Positions 1-6,518 of a DNA stretch of 10,124 bases are shown one piece after another (the stretch's first letter is position 1; each line of letters begins with the position of its first letter). The DNA is from Lachnospiraceae bacterium UBA3643 (GTDB lineage Bacteria; Bacillota; Clostridia; Lachnospirales; Lachnospiraceae), in contig DFKO01000061.1 of assembly GCA_002373855.1 (NCBI GenBank), positions 1 through 10,124 on the forward strand, given 5' to 3'. The notes under the pieces were generated by a model. The model was not told the DNA's origin. It did not search any database and worked only from the letters and a program-made list of their open reading frames with translations. Made by a program: the position numbers and the translations under genes.

Positions 1-442
1 AAGGATTGTCCATGTCAGCCCAGAAACCTACTGTCTGTGAGAAATCTTCCCACATACCCTTATATTTCCATACTGATTCCTTGCATTTACCGATAAAGGG
101 ATCGAGTCCGTACTCTTCAATCTGCTCCTTGCCATCGAGTCCGAGAAGCTTTTCAACCTCAAGCTCAACAGGGAGTCCGTGTGTATCCCATCCTGCTTTT
201 CTGGGTACCATATATCCCTTCATTGTACGGTATCTCGGGATCATATCCTTAATGACACGGGTAAGCACGTGACCTATATGAGGCTTACCGTTTGCCGTCG
301 GAGGTCCATCATAAAATGTATATGTAGGGCCTTCCTTTCTTGAATCCATTGATTTTTGAAAGATGTTATTCTCTTTCCAAAACTTTGCGATTTCCTTTTC
401 GCGATCGACAAAATTCATGTCTGTGGATACTTTGCTGTACAT
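1..442 (-). CDS. ileS: Isoleucyl-tRNA synthetase, N-terminal part (runs off left edge)
   Basis: This gene encodes the cytoplasmic class I enzyme that charges tRNA-Ile with isoleucine. Only the first 147 codons lie in the window. The translated start, [20 protein letters not shown], leads to the Rossmann-fold signature [15 protein letters not shown], whose class I HIGH motif is at residues 55-58. It is followed by [17 protein letters not shown] at about residues 82-98, a conserved block of IleRS. The wording of this block and the lack of the longer N-terminal extension of Bacillus-type enzymes point to the eukaryote-like type II IleRS rather than type I; this is from memory of the families. 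The start at 442 is set by AGGAGA (448-453 on the minus strand). The gene follows the leu-type operon in the same direction, with 95 bases between them. Valyl- or leucyl-tRNA synthetase is less likely given the [10 protein letters not shown] block. Confidence 0.93.
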   Translation of the reverse strand, partial: MYSKVSTDMNFVDREKEIAKFWKENNIFQKSMDSRKEGPTYTFYDGPPTANGKPHIGHVLTRVIKDMIPRYRTMKGYMVPRKAGWDTHGLPVELEVEKLLGLDGKEQIEEYGLDPFIGKCKESVWKYKGMWEDFSQTVGFWADMDNP

Positions 443-462
443 ACTTGTCTCCTTCTGTAAAC

Positions 463-482
463 AGCCGATTTATCCATCGGCT
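463..482. repeat. Perfect 7-bp inverted repeat in the ileS leader
   Basis: AGCCGAT (463-469) and ATCGGCT (476-482) flank a 6-base loop. On the minus strand it lies between the predicted ileS promoter and the ribosome binding site. No run of T follows on either strand, so it does not look like an intrinsic terminator. It could act as an mRNA 5' stabiliser or a small regulatory hairpin. Confidence 0.55.
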
Positions 483-497
483 TAATATCAAACAATA

Positions 498-527
498 ATT
501 ATAAATAATTATTATAACAAATGTCAA
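498..527 (-). promoter_or_regulatory. Predicted ileS promoter
   Basis: On the minus strand TTGACA (522-527) and TATAAT (498-503) are separated by 18 bases. A second TATAAT at 511-516 lies too close to this -35 to pair with it. Transcription would start near 491, giving a leader of about 50 bases. This is too short for a T-box riboswitch, which often controls ileS in Firmicutes. The promoter lies between the end of the leuC-type gene and ileS, so ileS can be expressed independently of the operon upstream. Confidence 0.65.
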
Positions 528-537
528 AATTCCGGCT

Positions 538-1782
538 TTATTCCATTTCGGTGATCTCACCCTTAAGCGCAGTGGCTGCAGCGGTCTTTGGTGATGCCAG
601 ATAGATATTTACCTTGCTGGTACCCATACGGCCGAGGAAATTCCTGTTGTTTGTAGCCACAACAGTCTCACCGTCAGATAAGATACCGCCGCCTCTTCCG
701 CAGCATAGTCCGCATCCGGGAGTTGTGATGATCGCACCTGCATCAGATAAGATATCAAGGGTTCCGTCTTTAAGAGCTTCCAGATAAATCTTTCGGCTGG
801 CAGGTGTCACTATCATCTTAAGATACGGGGCTATATGCTTTCCCTTTAAGATCTCTGCTGCTGCCTGCAGGTCCTCAAGACGTCCGTTTGTACATGATCC
901 CAAAAATACCTGGTCAACCTTTGTACCCTTTACTTCCGATACAGGCTTAATGTTATCAACAAGTGATGGACATGCCGTAACGGGCACAAACTCCTCTGCT
1001 TTATATTCCATAACCTTTGCATATACGGCATCCGGATCAGGGCGAAGGGATTTAACCTTATCATCATAGGCGATACCGCAATACTCGCACGTCTTTTCAT
1101 CCGGTGCAAACACTCCGCACTTGGCACCTGCCTCGACTGCCATGTTGGCCATAGTCATCCTTGATGACACCGACATAGCGTCTATAGTATCTCCCGAAAA
1201 CTCAAGAGCCATATATGTGGCACCCGATGCTGTCAGGTCTCCTATAATCCTTAATATCACATCCTTTGATGTCACATTATCCGGGAGTTTTCCGTTTATA
1301 TTTACCCTGATGGTCTCCGGCACTTTTATCCAGAGCTGTCCCGTTCCAAGGATACCTGCCATCTCGGTATATCCTATACCGGTGGAGAATGCTCCGACAC
1401 ATCCATATGTCACAGTATGACTGTCGGTACCGAATGCAATGTCGCCGGGCTTTACATACCCTGCCTCGGTCATGAGCTGATGGCATATTCCGTCTGTCCT
1501 GTGGACATTCTTTATACCGTACTTATCGGCAAATGCATCCGCCTCCCTGAAATGTCTCGAGTCATCTGTCTGGGTAGCCGGGAGAAAATGATCGTAAATA
1601 AGCACGATCTTATCCGGGTCCCATACCTTCGAAAAGCCCATCTCCTCAAACTTTTTTATCGTAAAGGGAGCCATGATATCATCGACCATGCACCAATCCA
1701 CATTTACCGTCACAATGTTTCCGGGCTTTACATCCTTATTTACATTATTACCTATTATCTTTTCTATTAATGTATGTGCCAT
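538..1782 (-). CDS. leuC: LeuC/HacA-type dehydratase large subunit, copy 1 (last gene of the leuDCDC operon)
   Basis: This is a 414-residue member of the aconitase superfamily, the large Fe-S subunit of a two-subunit hydro-lyase of the 3-isopropylmalate dehydratase/homoaconitase type. The short length fits the archaeal-type LeuC/HacA group rather than the roughly 465-residue E. coli type. Visible hallmarks are DGICHQ at 97-102, GTDSHT at 118-123, and the 4Fe-4S ligands Cys297 (FLGSCTNGR) and Cys357/Cys360 (PGCGLC). TPASR at 326-330 is a conserved substrate-binding region. It starts with GGAGG six bases upstream (1789-1793) and follows the leuD-type gene by 14 bases, so the two are surely co-transcribed and probably form one enzyme. 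The fourth-position Cys (CGLCC) and the RGGGILSDGE stretch differ from copy 2, which suggests a different substrate or an old duplication. Which copy makes leucine cannot be settled from this window. Confidence 0.9.
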   Translation of the reverse strand: MAHTLIEKIIGNNVNKDVKPGNIVTVNVDWCMVDDIMAPFTIKKFEEMGFSKVWDPDKIVLIYDHFLPATQTDDSRHFREADAFADKYGIKNVHRTDGICHQLMTEAGYVKPGDIAFGTDSHTVTYGCVGAFSTGIGYTEMAGILGTGQLWIKVPETIRVNINGKLPDNVTSKDVILRIIGDLTASGATYMALEFSGDTIDAMSVSSRMTMANMAVEAGAKCGVFAPDEKTCEYCGIAYDDKVKSLRPDPDAVYAKVMEYKAEEFVPVTACPSLVDNIKPVSEVKGTKVDQVFLGSCTNGRLEDLQAAAEILKGKHIAPYLKMIVTPASRKIYLEALKDGTLDILSDAGAIITTPGCGLCCGRGGGILSDGETVVATNNRNFLGRMGTSKVNIYLASPKTAAATALKGEITEME

Positions 1783-1796
1783 TTTATGCCTCCGAT

Positions 1797-2288
1797 TTAC
1801 AGACCGTTTTTCTTTCTCATGGCGTTTACCAGTCCGCCTGCGTCAAGGATCTCCATGAGATTGTCCGGAAGGGATTCTATTTTATAAATCTTACCGTTAT
1901 ACTCAATCTGCTCACCCGGAGTAACCTTTGCCGTATCGCCTTCTGTCACGGCATCGTGGAGCTCGCTGTTTTCTATGAGGAGCAGTCCGTTGTTGATGGC
2001 ATTTCTGAAAAAGATACGTGCATATGATTTAGCCACTATGCATGATATGCCGAGGGCTTTTACTACCTCGGGGGCCTGTTCTCTTGACGATCCGCATCCA
2101 AAGTTTTTGCCTGCCACGATCATGTCTCCAGGCTTAATCATACCTGCCAGTTCCGGGCGAAGTGGCGAAAAAGCGTACGGCTTCATATCGTCCACAGTTT
2201 TTAATGCGAGATATTCGGTGGGCAGGATGATATCCGTATCTATATCATCGCCGAGTACCCATATTTTCGCTTCAAATGTCTGATTCAT
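1797..2288 (-). CDS. leuD: LeuD-type dehydratase small subunit, copy 1
   Basis: This 163-residue protein is the swivelling small subunit that closes over the active site of the paired large subunit. It carries the LeuD/aconitase domain 4 signature DDIDTDIILP at 14-23 and the very conserved FGCGSSREQAP at 63-73, with the catalytic-site Ser and Arg, followed by KSYARIFFRN. The loop after the DTD motif, which sets substrate choice in this family, reads YLAL at 26-29. In copy 2 the same place reads YLLY. The start is supported by GGAGG at 2295-2299, six bases before the ATG. It lies 16 bases after the large-subunit copy 2 gene and 14 bases before large-subunit copy 1. It may be the isopropylmalate isomerase subunit or that of a related enzyme such as citramalate, 2-methylmalate or dimethylmalate dehydratase. 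Confidence 0.9.
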   Translation of the reverse strand: MNQTFEAKIWVLGDDIDTDIILPTEYLALKTVDDMKPYAFSPLRPELAGMIKPGDMIVAGKNFGCGSSREQAPEVVKALGISCIVAKSYARIFFRNAINNGLLLIENSELHDAVTEGDTAKVTPGEQIEYNGKIYKIESLPDNLMEILDAGGLVNAMRKKNGL

Positions 2289-2304
2289 TTTATTCCTCCA
2301 AATA

Positions 2305-3555
2305 TTAAAGCATATCTGCTGTGGTTATCTCACCCTTTATAGCCGATGCTGTGACGGTAGCCGCACTTGCAAGATATACAAACGAGTCTTTATGTCCCGC
2401 TCTGCCCTTAAAGTTTCTGGTACCTGTCGAAATCAGGGTCTCGCCCTCACCGATGACTCCCTGGCATGCTCCCCAGCATACGGAGCAGTTGGGATTCATG
2501 ATGATGGCACCAGCCTCCATAAATGTCTCAAGGATTCCCTCCTTAAGCGCCTGCTTATATACGGCACGGCTTGCCGGAACCACAAGGAATCTTACCTTGG
2601 GAGCAACCTTTTTACCTTTTATGATCTCAGCGCCTGCCCTCAGGTCCTCGATACGACCGTTGTTGCACGAACCTAAAAATGCTTCATCAATATGAATTCC
2701 GAGGCACTCCTTTGCAGGTACGACAGAGTCTACAAAGTGAGGCTTTGCCACAACAGGGATAACCTCTGACAAATCAATATCAATAACCTCAGAATATACT
2801 GCGTCATCATCTGATTTAACTATGGCCTTGGGCTCCCTGCCATGCTCCCTAAGATACCCAAGGGCAATATCATCCACTTCCATAAGGGCTGTCTTGGCAC
2901 CTGCCTCCACGCAGAGGTTGCACACTGATATCCTGTCAGCCATATTTAATGTCTTAAGTCCCTCGCCGCCAAATTCCATTGCCTTGTAGTTGGCACCGTT
3001 GGCACTAATCCTGCCTATTATCCAGAGGATGAGATCCCTGGCATATACGCCATCATTAAGCCTTCCCTTTAAGTTAAACCTGATCGTTTCCGGTACCAGG
3101 AGCCATGACTGGCCTGTCACCATGGCATAAAGATAATCGGTACATCCCACGCCTGTACCGAATGCTCCGAGAGCACCGTATGCACATGTATGGGAATCCG
3201 CTCCGAATATGAGCTCTCCGGGGCGAACATGATTCTCCATCATTACCTGATGGCATACGCCCTCTCCCTCATAAAATTTAATGCCGTGCTCTTTTGCAAA
3301 ATCCCTCATCTTTTTCTGAGATGCGGCGGTCTTTGGGCTGTCTGCCGGTATATTATGATCCACTATCCAAATGAGTTTCCCGGGATCTGCTATCCGGGGA
3401 TTCTTTATTTTATTGTTAAACATGTCAATCGTTAAATGGGTCGTACCGTCATTACTCATGAGCTTATCAAGAGTTACGGTCTCTATATCTCCCGCTCTTG
3501 TCTCCTTTACACCGGCTGCAAGGGCAATGATTTTCTCTGCCATTGTCATTCCCAT
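2305..3555 (-). CDS. leuC: LeuC/HacA-type dehydratase large subunit, copy 2
   Basis: This 416-residue Fe-S large subunit belongs to the same short LeuC/HacA group as the copy at 538-1782. Hallmarks are EGVCHQ at 98-103, GADSHTCAYG at 118-127, and Fe-S cysteines at 297 (FLGSCNNGR), 357 and 360 (PNCSVC). The cysteines fall at the same residue numbers as in copy 1, but the sequence around them is different. The tail STGTRNFKGRAGH is the version usual in clostridial isopropylmalate dehydratases, so this is my favoured leucine-pathway copy. The ATG at 3555 is chosen over in-frame ATGs at 3549 and 3543 because GGAGG (3564-3568) lies eight bases before it. The gene starts three bases after the stop of the small subunit, with its ribosome site inside that gene, which suggests translational coupling. 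Confidence 0.9.
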   Translation of the reverse strand: MGMTMAEKIIALAAGVKETRAGDIETVTLDKLMSNDGTTHLTIDMFNNKIKNPRIADPGKLIWIVDHNIPADSPKTAASQKKMRDFAKEHGIKFYEGEGVCHQVMMENHVRPGELIFGADSHTCAYGALGAFGTGVGCTDYLYAMVTGQSWLLVPETIRFNLKGRLNDGVYARDLILWIIGRISANGANYKAMEFGGEGLKTLNMADRISVCNLCVEAGAKTALMEVDDIALGYLREHGREPKAIVKSDDDAVYSEVIDIDLSEVIPVVAKPHFVDSVVPAKECLGIHIDEAFLGSCNNGRIEDLRAGAEIIKGKKVAPKVRFLVVPASRAVYKQALKEGILETFMEAGAIIMNPNCSVCWGACQGVIGEGETLISTGTRNFKGRAGHKDSFVYLASAATVTASAIKGEITTADML

Positions 3556-3558
3556 GGT

Positions 3559-4032
3559 TTAATCCTCCCTGTTAAGCGAAGCTATCAGTCCGCCCTGATC
3601 AAGTATGGCCTGCATCTTTGCAGGAAGCTTTGTACAGGCATATTCCCTGCCACCTGCCTTTATGATGCCATTATCCAGATCGAGTTCCATCTCGTCTCCG
3701 TCATTTACAGCATCGTAGAGTTCCTTGCTGACTATTACGGGCATACCTATATTGATGGAATTGCGATAAAAAATACGTGCAAATGATTTAGCAATCACTG
3801 CCTTTACTCCGAGAGCCTTTAGGACAGACGGTGCCTGCTCTCTCGAAGATCCGCAACCGAAGTTTTCATCAGCCACAACAAAATCACCGGGCTTTACGGA
3901 TGATGCAAAATCGCCGTTTAAGGATTCGAAGGTATGAGCCTTCATCTCGTCGATGGTAGGATAAAGCAGATACTGGGATGCTATGATCTGATCGGTATCC
4001 ACATCCTTGTTAAATTTAAAAATCTTTCCCAT
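3559..4032 (-). CDS. leuD: LeuD-type dehydratase small subunit, copy 2 (first gene of the operon)
   Basis: This 157-residue small subunit has DVDTDQIIAS at 10-19, the substrate-loop residues YLLY at 21-24, FGCGSSREQAP at 58-68 and KSFARIFYRN at about 82-91. The YLLY loop resembles the hydrophobic YL-V/L-Y type I remember for archaeal isopropylmalate isomerase small subunits, in contrast to YLRT in methanogen homoaconitases. This supports an isopropylmalate role with the large subunit directly downstream. The reading frame is open upstream to an ATG at 4095, but the ATG at 4032 is preferred: GGAGG (4041-4045) sits eight bases before it, a promoter lies within the would-be extension, and family members start at this point (GKIFKF). 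It opens a four-gene minus-strand operon. Confidence 0.91.
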   Translation of the reverse strand: MGKIFKFNKDVDTDQIIASQYLLYPTIDEMKAHTFESLNGDFASSVKPGDFVVADENFGCGSSREQAPSVLKALGVKAVIAKSFARIFYRNSINIGMPVIVSKELYDAVNDGDEMELDLDNGIIKAGGREYACTKLPAKMQAILDQGGLIASLNRED

Positions 4033-4062
4033 ATGATTATCCTCCAAAATAATGCAATATAT

Positions 4063-4092
4063 ATGATACAAGAAATCCGAGGCTCTGTTCAA
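4063..4092 (-). promoter_or_regulatory. Candidate promoter of the leuDCDC operon
   Basis: On the minus strand TTGAAC (4087-4092) and TATCAT (4063-4068) are 18 bases apart. Transcription would begin near 4056, leaving about 24 bases before the ATG with the GGAGG site. There is no space for a T-box or an attenuator leader, so any leucine control must act at the promoter or elsewhere. The match to consensus is only moderate. Confidence 0.45.
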
Positions 4093-4134
4093 CATAATTT
4101 AGTCACAAAATTACCCATATATTGACAATTGGTT

Positions 4135-4140
4135 TATACT
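4135..4140 (+). promoter_or_regulatory. Possible -10 element giving a leaderless transporter mRNA
   Basis: TATACT ends eight bases before the ATG at 4148, so a normal start of transcription would fall at or next to the start codon. No good -35 lies 16-18 bases upstream. A TTGACA at 4122-4127 is only seven bases away and cannot pair with this element in the usual way. Weak call. Confidence 0.25.
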
Positions 4141-4147
4141 GATACCT

Positions 4148-5059
4148 ATGAATGAAAATACTGCAAATCAAAAAACAGATAACGGGAACCGGGGTTCAAA
4201 GGTTAAGGCCATTTTATGCATAATGCTGGCCGCATTCGGATTCTCACTGATGACTTTCTTTGTGCGGATATCCGGCGATGTGCCCACCATGCAGAAAGCT
4301 TTTTTCCGCAATGCATTTGCGGCCATTGTGGCTTTCTTCCCCCTCATGAAGAGTGAGGAAAAATTCCGCATAAAAAAAGGGTGTCTTGGCGATATCGCGT
4401 GCCGGTGCATATTCGGAACCAGCGGACTGATATGTAATTTTTATGCCATAGACCGGCTGGGCATAGCAGACTCAAATATGCTAAACAAGCTGTCACCGTT
4501 TTTTGCCATCATACTCTCCATATTTATATTAAAGGAAATACCCACAGCGGTTGATATCATCGCGACCATAATCGCATTTATCGGTGCCCTGTTTATAATC
4601 AGGCCCGGCGGCAGTATGTCTGTAGTCCCGGCCCTCGTCGGACTATACGGCGGCTTTGGTGCCGGTACGGCATATGTGTTTGTCAGAAAGCTGGGCGGCA
4701 AAGGGGAGAGGACCCCTGTCATAGTTATGTGCTTTTCGTTATTTTCATGTCTCGTGACGGCACCTTACCTGATACTGCACTTTCATCCCATGACATTGCG
4801 CCAGTGGATATGTCTCATACTCGCCGGACTCTCTGCCAGCCTTGGACAGTTTTCCATCACCACGGCATACAAGTATGCTCCCGCCAAGGAGCTGTCTGTA
4901 TTTGATTATATGCAGGTAATTTTCGCAGCCCTGCTCGGTATGATATTCCTAAATGAGACGCCGGTGCCATTAAGCATAATTGGCTATGTGATAATCATAG
5001 GCACGGCAGTTGTCAGATGGCGGCTCACATTAAAACCTATTGACATGGTAGGTAAATGA
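4148..5059 (+). CDS. EamA-family (DMT superfamily) membrane transporter
   Basis: This 303-residue integral membrane protein has about ten predicted helices arranged as two EamA repeats, roughly residues 20-152 and 160-292. This is the layout of drug/metabolite transporters such as RhaT/YdcZ/SAM-type exporters. Visible marks are a short charged N-terminus, the end of the first repeat with FIGALFIIRPGG near residues 142-153, and the second repeat starting at VGLYGGFGAGTAYVFVRKLGG. The substrate cannot be told from sequence; being just upstream of cysK, an amino-acid or thiol-related metabolite is possible, but that is inference only. No Shine-Dalgarno sequence precedes the ATG at 4148, and the next in-frame ATG (codon 26) lies inside the first helix, so the given start is kept. 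It is divergent from the leu operon, with 115 bases between the starts. Confidence 0.85.
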   Translation: MNENTANQKTDNGNRGSKVKAILCIMLAAFGFSLMTFFVRISGDVPTMQKAFFRNAFAAIVAFFPLMKSEEKFRIKKGCLGDIACRCIFGTSGLICNFYAIDRLGIADSNMLNKLSPFFAIILSIFILKEIPTAVDIIATIIAFIGALFIIRPGGSMSVVPALVGLYGGFGAGTAYVFVRKLGGKGERTPVIVMCFSLFSCLVTAPYLILHFHPMTLRQWICLILAGLSASLGQFSITTAYKYAPAKELSVFDYMQVIFAALLGMIFLNETPVPLSIIGYVIIIGTAVVRWRLTLKPIDMVGK

Positions 5060-5068
5060 TTTTATAAT
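5040..5068 (+). promoter_or_regulatory. Consensus sigma-A promoter of cysK
   Basis: TTGACA (5040-5045) and TATAAT (5063-5068) match the consensus exactly, with a 17-base spacer. The -35 lies in the last codons of the transporter gene and the -10 just after its stop. Transcription would start near 5075, giving a leader of about 33 bases. Such a strong core promoter fits a highly expressed enzyme that is held in check by a repressor. Confidence 0.8.
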
Positions 5069-5070
5069 TT

Positions 5071-5094
5071 TTTCATAACTTATTTTTTATGAAA
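5071..5094. promoter_or_regulatory. AT-rich dyad at the cysK transcription start, candidate operator
   Basis: TTTCATAA (5071-5078) and TTATGAAA (5087-5094) form a perfect 8-bp inverted repeat with an 8-base centre. It covers the predicted start of transcription and ends next to the cysK ribosome site GGAAGG (5095-5100). Its place suits a repressor operator. CymR-type Rrf2 regulators control cysK in some Firmicutes, but I cannot confirm a match to their motif. Confidence 0.45.
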
Positions 5095-5107
5095 GGAAGG
5101 TATTTTT

Positions 5108-6040
5108 ATGTCAAACATTTATAAGGGTACACTGGGATTAATCGGAAACACACCACTCGTAGAGCTCGTAAATATCGAAAAAGAGCTCGGATTAAAGGCT
5201 ACAATCCTTGCAAAACTTGAGTATTTCAATCCGGCAGGCAGCGTCAAGGACCGTATCGCCAAAGCCATGATCGAGGACGCCGAGGAGAAAGGTCTCCTGA
5301 AGGAGGGCTCAGTGATCATCGAGCCTACAAGCGGCAACACAGGTATCGGCCTTGCATCCATCGCAGCTGCAAAGGGATATCGCATCATCCTCACAATGCC
5401 TGAGACAATGAGTGTGGAGCGCAGAAATATACTTAAGGCATATGGCGCCGAGATCGTACTTACCGAGGGAGCCAAAGGTATGAAGGGTGCCATCGCCAAA
5501 GCTGATGAGCTCGCAAAAGAGATTCCCGGAAGCTTTATCCCCGGTCAGTTTGTAAACCCTGCAAACCCTGCAGTACATAAAGCAACAACAGGTCCGGAGA
5601 TCTGGAAAGATACTGACGGAAAAGTTGATATATTTATCGCCGGCGTAGGTACAGGCGGTACTGTTACAGGTACGGGAGAATATCTGAAAGAGCAGAATGC
5701 AAATGTGAAGGTTGTGGCACTTGAACCGGATGATTCACCGGTCCTCTCTGAGGGTAAGGCAGGTGCTCACAAGATTCAGGGAATCGGCGCAGGATTCGTG
5801 CCCGATGTCCTTAATACAAAGGTATATGATGAAGTATTCAGAGCCAAAAATGAGGATGCATTTGCCGCAGCAAAGCTCCTTGCAAGAAAAGAAGGCATCT
5901 CTGTAGGTATCTCTTCCGGAGCAGCTCTCCACGCAGCCATCGAGTATGCAAAGAAGCCCGAGAATGAAGGCAAAGTGATCGTAGCTCTCCTCCCTGACAG
6001 CGGAGACAGATACTACTCTACACCTTTATTTACAGAGTAA
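5108..6040 (+). CDS. cysK: Cysteine synthase (O-acetylserine sulfhydrylase)
   Basis: This cytoplasmic PLP enzyme makes L-cysteine from O-acetyl-L-serine and sulfide. At 310 residues it has the usual family length. The PLP lysine is Lys47 in PAGSVKDR, the substrate loop is TSGNTG at 74-79, the PLP-phosphate loop is GTGGT at 181-185, and the pyridine-nitrogen serine lies in ISSGA near residue 270. The C-terminus [10 protein letters not shown] is typical of CysK. NPA in the first motif and the overall length fit cysteine synthase rather than cystathionine beta-synthase or CysM, though CysM cannot be fully excluded. The ATG at 5108 follows GGAAGG by seven bases. It has its own consensus promoter and operator-like dyad. 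Its stop codon abuts the stop codon of the convergent gene with no bases between. Confidence 0.96.
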   Translation: MSNIYKGTLGLIGNTPLVELVNIEKELGLKATILAKLEYFNPAGSVKDRIAKAMIEDAEEKGLLKEGSVIIEPTSGNTGIGLASIAAAKGYRIILTMPETMSVERRNILKAYGAEIVLTEGAKGMKGAIAKADELAKEIPGSFIPGQFVNPANPAVHKATTGPEIWKDTDGKVDIFIAGVGTGGTVTGTGEYLKEQNANVKVVALEPDDSPVLSEGKAGAHKIQGIGAGFVPDVLNTKVYDEVFRAKNEDAFAAAKLLARKEGISVGISSGAALHAAIEYAKKPENEGKVIVALLPDSGDRYYSTPLFTE

Positions 6041-6442
6041 TCACTTACCATCATCATCAATAAGACTACCGGCCAGAGTGGGATATGACGCAATTATTTC
6101 TTCCTTGCGCTTTTCCATTCTGGCTATTTCTTTTTTTAATCTGGGATAGGTGAGCATATCCTTGATAAAGAAATATACGGCACTGATAAGGAGAAATACA
6201 GCCAGACATGTACTGAACATCCGGGATACGCCTATGGCCGGAAGGCCCATATATATGGTAGCCGAGCTGCCGAGCAGTGATACCACCGTTCTGAGAAATG
6301 ATAAATGGGTCTGCTCTACAGAGAGCTTTGTATTATTAAATGAAAGGTCTGTTCTGATGATTGACAGTCCCGTTCTCTCATGGGAGAGTTCAGTTCTCTC
6401 TATTGCCAGTTTCTGTTCTGTTGATGTTTTCTCTTCAGCCAT
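6041..6442 (-). CDS. Small membrane protein, DUF202/YidH-like, with six 7-residue repeats
   Basis: This is a 133-residue protein of unknown function. Residues 12-53 consist of six consecutive 7-residue units of the form L-S/A-x-x-R/Q/N-T-x, for example LAIERTE, LSHERTG, LSIIRTD and LSFLRTV. They run into a first hydrophobic helix (about 52-70) and then a second (about 75-97), followed by a charged coiled-coil-like tail (KKEIARMEKRKEE) and an acidic end. Repeats of the ERTxLAxxRT type leading into membrane helices are typical of DUF202/YidH-like proteins, so I place it there tentatively. The start is supported by GGAGG (6450-6454), seven bases upstream. Its stop codon is directly next to that of convergent cysK. 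Confidence 0.8.
   Translation of the reverse strand: MAEEKTSTEQKLAIERTELSHERTGLSIIRTDLSFNNTKLSVEQTHLSFLRTVVSLLGSSATIYMGLPAIGVSRMFSTCLAVFLLISAVYFFIKDMLTYPRLKKEIARMEKRKEEIIASYPTLAGSLIDDDGK
6284..6409 (-). repeat. Six tandem 21-base units coding for LSxxRTx repeats
   Basis: Codons 12-53 of the DUF202-like gene form six 21-base units. The protein pattern is far clearer than the DNA pattern, since third positions and middle residues have drifted, so the array is old rather than a recent slippage product. Confidence 0.65.
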
Positions 6443-6469
6443 TTATTTTCCTCCGTATGGATAAAACTG

Positions 6470-6479
6470 TGACGCGTCA
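6470..6479. promoter_or_regulatory. 10-bp palindrome TGACGCGTCA in the DUF202-like gene leader
   Basis: TGACGCGTCA is a perfect palindrome, G+C-rich within an AT-rich intergenic region, placed between the predicted transcription start (about 6483 on the minus strand) and the ribosome site at 6450-6454. It is a candidate operator. No regulator is known from this window. Confidence 0.35.
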
Positions 6480-6489
6480 GTATGCATAT

Positions 6490-6518
6490 AGTATAACATG
6501 TTTTATCGTTTGTAAGAA
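6490..6518 (-). promoter_or_regulatory. Extended -10 promoter of the DUF202-like gene
   Basis: On the minus strand TGTTATACT gives a -10 TATACT (6490-6495) with the TG of an extended -10 (6497-6498). A weak -35, TTCTTA, lies 17 bases upstream (6513-6518). It overlaps the -35 of the divergent glycan-gene promoter. Confidence 0.5.

Noticed and set aside
463..482. Hairpin as the terminator of the leuDCDC operon
   Set aside because: The stem is only 7 bp and no T run follows in the minus direction; it lies downstream of the predicted ileS promoter, so it is better seen as part of the ileS leader.
443..537. T-box riboswitch before ileS
   Set aside because: The gap is only 95 bases and the predicted leader about 50, too short for a T-box, and I see no T-box-like conserved core or antiterminator.
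366..560. 64-codon minus-strand frame over the ileS start and leuC end
   Set aside because: It overlaps the true ileS start in another frame, covers a promoter region and has no ribosome binding site.
1121..1770. Plus-strand open frames opposite the leuC-type gene
   Set aside because: They lie antisense to a well-supported gene, have no ribosome sites and no recognisable domains.
4033..4095. 24-codon N-terminal extension of the first LeuD-type protein
   Set aside because: The GGAGG site and a plausible -10 lie inside it, the extension is not like the family, and the ATG at 4032 gives the normal protein start.
4122..4140. TTGACA and TATACT as one promoter for the transporter gene
   Set aside because: The spacing is seven bases, far from the 16-18 needed.
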